From the NCBI GenBank assembly GCA_001821915.1, contig MHOR01000008.1, positions 1 through 5,369 on the forward strand: 5,369 nt of DNA. Reading direction: 5' to 3'. This DNA comes from Candidatus Staskawiczbacteria bacterium RIFCSPHIGHO2_02_FULL_34_10 (lineage in GTDB: Bacteria > Patescibacteriota > Minisyncoccia > Minisyncoccales > Staskawiczbacteraceae). Positions 4,701-5,369 of this stretch are shown in pieces. Position 1 is the stretch's first letter. Every line of letters begins with the position of its first letter. Under the pieces are notes generated by a model. It did no database searches and was not told the DNA's origin. It was given only the letters and a program-made list of their open reading frames with translations. The position numbers and the translations under genes are program-made.

Positions 4701-5369
4701 TATTATCTTCGGTTATTGTAATTGGCACCCCTGCTGGAACTATTAATGGATATGATGTTTTTATTGCAGTATTAATGTCAAAGTTAAAATAACCGGTCGC
4801 ATTGCTATGAAAATGGAAAACAGCAGGATCTGGCACATTGGTTATTTTATTAACTATAATAATTCCATCTACTGGCGGTGGCGGCGGAGGACCGCCTAAT
4901 TTTGTATTAGTAAACGTACAAATAACTGTTTCTCCAGGATCTACAACAATACCTATTACACTGCTAAAAAGAACTAATCCTGTATCAGGTCCAGTCCCAT
5001 TATTTTTCATACAAATAGCACTGGTAAATGTCCATCCGGTGGTAGCGCCTTCAATTATGGTATATAATCCTGCTGAAACAGTTAAAGCATATGATTTTTT
5101 TACCGCAGTATCAATAGTGAAGTTGCCATAACCGGGCGCATTACTTGTGAAAGGAAAAATAGCCGTACCTGTTCCTATTGTTACCTTATCAATTATAATA
5201 GTGCCCTTTTCTTCATTATCAAATTCGCAGGTGGTTGTTTTGCCAGGCTCTACCTCAACAGTAAATATAATATCATTACCTATTTTTGTACCTGTAGAAG
5301 TTCCATCTTGTTTTGTGCAAATAACATCGGCGGGAGTCCAGCCAGACGGCACCTGTTCAACAATATCAT
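1795..5369 (-). CDS. Giant multidomain prealbumin/SpaA-like repeat protein, 5' end outside the window
   Basis: The reading frame stays open to the right edge (first full codon at 5365-5367), so the true start and any signal peptide are missing; a GTG at 5350-5352 is inside a domain and is not a start. At least 1190 residues are visible. They form one partial and eleven complete beta-sandwich domains of about 90-119 residues. Most open with a strand such as GTLKIIKNTIGG, contain a central Glu before a Pro/Gly-Trp turn (ENVPSGWTL), and close with TCTFTNTK. This is the prealbumin-like/SpaA-type fold used in bacterial surface stalks and adhesins. Each complete domain has a Lys in the first strand, a central Glu and an Asn (Asp in one) in the last strand, placed as in isopeptide-forming CnaB/SpaA domains, plus a Cys pair. 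Pro-rich linkers separate the upstream domains. The C-terminus is a Gly/Ser stretch and a short polar tail, with no transmembrane helix or LPXTG motif. No enzyme domain is seen. The likely role is a surface stalk, fibre or adhesin; the ligand and anchoring are unknown. The gene is visibly richer in G+C than its neighbours, partly from its Thr/Gly/Pro/Ala content. Confidence 0.93.
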   Translation of the reverse strand, partial: DIVEQVPSGWTPADVICTKQDGTSTGTKIGNDIIFTVEVEPGKTTTCEFDNEEKGTIIIDKVTIGTGTAIFPFTSNAPGYGNFTIDTAVKKSYALTVSAGLYTIIEGATTGWTFTSAICMKNNGTGPDTGLVLFSSVIGIVVDPGETVICTFTNTKLGGPPPPPPVDGIIIVNKITNVPDPAVFHFHSNATGYFNFDINTAIKTSYPLIVPAGVPITITEDNTTPGWTQNSNTCLPSITVAAGGIVPCFVTNIKNPPPSTLEIVKEANAGGTFPYAITPTSGGPNLSIPAITIPSGGGSDSKSASVTLTTTYTYYDITETIPADWFVDSIICSVPGHPNVTVVGGNTIKDVILWQGLKTTCKFINVKNSTPPNTNLKIDKICSPSSDTGKFNLKSDGLTYGSDILCGGTTNSFAVTSGAHTVSETAGTGTNLNDYTISYGGDCNSAGNITVLAGQSKICTITNTRKGPPPPPTVELTIIKNTIGGDGSFTFTGNTTVTSLTTVGGTISQTVNLAPGATYTIQENVPSGWTLTNPVSCTSSGTSITNGVTINIAPISPAITCTFTNTKIVPPGSGTLKIIKNTIGGDDKFGFNVSPSPLATIYITTTSSTGNNSVVLASGNYYISESFWNSGWVPSSPVQCKKQDGTPTGTPIGNQDISNVEIRSSETTVCTFTDTKTLVLPKIKVDKVLIPSTDPGKFNLKVGGATYVFNVGNGGTTGAQQVAVGTYIISETAGTSTNLNDYTTVVGGDCSLTGSITLASGDNKVCTITNTKKVTTTLTVKKVLVPSTSNTDKFNLQIDGTTAGTGANVGNNGTTGAVTVTAGAHTVKETAGTATTLSDYDVVTSGDCSASGDVTLAVGDNKTCTITNTKKPVIIVKKVMVGGTDTFDFNGDPDGSISVDKGTIKKTVAPGTYTSTEDTVTDWDLTSITCDDPDSTGDVSTREANFDVAAGQTVTCTFTNTKQGTLKVVKNITGGDGTTQFDYSVSPTPSMLHITPPADGQAEDSIPVTAGKYDVLENVPTGWTLDSKSCADGSGSSTGIDAVNGVTDVTIIAGQTTTCTFDNTEVSGPVAGTLIIEKNTIGGEGTFNFEISTTPITNKSITTVGGTGKSAPQSLPPGKYSVTELVAPANWGLTKASCSDTTSHYTSKGTIADVTVAAGQTTTCTFENALGGASGGGSGRYEFEPILPQR
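1798..1860 (-). other. Gly/Ser-rich C-terminal tail of the repeat protein
   Basis: After the last domain strand (TCTFENA) come 21 residues: a flexible LGGASGGGSG segment, then RYEFEPILPQR and the TAA stop at 1795-1797. There is no hydrophobic helix, positively charged stop-transfer or LPXTG sorting motif. The alternative frames past the stop do not encode one either, so loss by a simple frameshift is not supported. The tail may be a recognition or attachment peptide, or merely an end; attachment could instead be N-terminal, outside the window. Confidence 0.6.
3952..3966 (-). other. Pentaproline linker between domains D5 and D6
   Basis: Five consecutive Pro codons after TRKG join D5 to D6. 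Codon order resembles the D2-D3 linker, and the plus strand is again a series of G pairs or triplets with one-base spacing. Shorter Pro linkers lie after D3 (PPP), D4 (STPP) and D6 (VPPGS). From D7 onward, linkers lack such runs. Confidence 0.7.
4873..4890 (-). other. Hexaproline linker between domains D2 and D3
   Basis: Six consecutive Pro codons follow LGG and precede VDG, forming a rigid spacer between two stalk domains. Such runs stall ribosomes unless elongation factor P is present. The plus (template) strand reads as six GG pairs spaced by single bases (4874-4890), which could form a two-layer G-quadruplex. Confidence 0.75.

Larger units (their letters stand above)
1861..5369 (-). repeat. 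Array of twelve diverged SpaA/prealbumin-like domain repeats, two subclasses
   Basis: Boundaries from the N-terminal side: D1 5206-5369 (partial), D2 4867-5205, D3 4594-4866, D4 4252-4593, D5 3952-4251, D6 3649-3951, D7 3325-3648, D8 3040-3324, D9 2752-3039, D10 2479-2751, D11 2155-2478, D12 1861-2154. Class B (D5, D8, D9) shares KFNL, GGTTG, a SETAGT-like motif with L(N/S)DY, a GDC motif and a CTITNT(K/R) ending. The others are class A, usually with a Trp turn before the first Cys. The order is A-A-A-A-B-A-A-B-B-A-A-A. D2 and D3 are close relatives (SNA.GY.NF), as are D1 and D7 (KQDGT.TGT.IGN), D6 and D12 (KNTIGG, TTVGGT), and D7 and D11 (SP.P). Short identical DNA words persist, such as a 15-mer at 3431-3445 and 5300-5314. 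The repeats are otherwise diverged in DNA, so this is an old array rather than a fresh tandem expansion. Confidence 0.88.

Noticed and set aside
4838..5131. A 97-codon plus-strand frame containing a polyglycine run
   Set aside because: The glycines are the antisense of the hexaproline linker, and the frame covers well-supported repeat domains D2-D3.
5350..5352. GTG as the start codon of the large repeat protein
   Set aside because: The frame is open upstream to the window edge and encodes the preceding residues of the same domain (DIVEQ before VPSGW), so the GTG is an internal Val.

Overview
The window is AT-rich bacterial DNA with four protein genes, all read from the minus strand. In transcription order they are: a very large secreted or surface repeat protein whose start lies beyond the right edge (1795-5369); a small four-helix membrane protein of unknown function (1327-1731); a membrane-anchored FKBP-type prolyl isomerase (647-1105); and a membrane-anchored cupredoxin-like protein (76-618). 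No rRNA, tRNA, CRISPR array, transposase or phage gene is visible.

The low G+C, the small N-terminally anchored FKBP and cupredoxin, and the long array of prealbumin/SpaA-like domains together resemble Candidate Phyla Radiation (Patescibacteria/Parcubacteria-type) genomes. This is a family-level impression, not a proof. There is no 16S or other marker, and all four stops are TAA, so nothing can be said about TGA recoding.

Region by region. 1-75: a strong hairpin with U-runs on both strands ends the cupredoxin transcript. 76-1105: cupredoxin and FKBP genes 28 bp apart, very probably one operon (FKBP first); both products have an N-terminal membrane helix and an extracytoplasmic domain. 1106-1326: non-coding, holding an 87-bp nested imperfect palindrome directly in front of the FKBP start, degenerate TTACGAA-type repeats and a weak candidate promoter. 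1327-1731: the unknown membrane protein. 1732-1794: a short AT-rich spacer with no convincing terminator. 1795-5369: at least 1190 codons of the repeat protein, with eleven complete and one partial beta-sandwich domain, proline-rich linkers, and a Gly/Ser tail with no membrane helix or LPXTG signal.

The common theme is the cell envelope. The most interesting object is the repeat protein. Each complete domain carries both a Cys pair and a Lys/Glu/Asn(Asp) set placed as in isopeptide-forming CnaB/SpaA domains. This suggests a stalk in which each domain could be locked by two kinds of covalent cross-link. The second is the palindromic element abutting the FKBP start codon.
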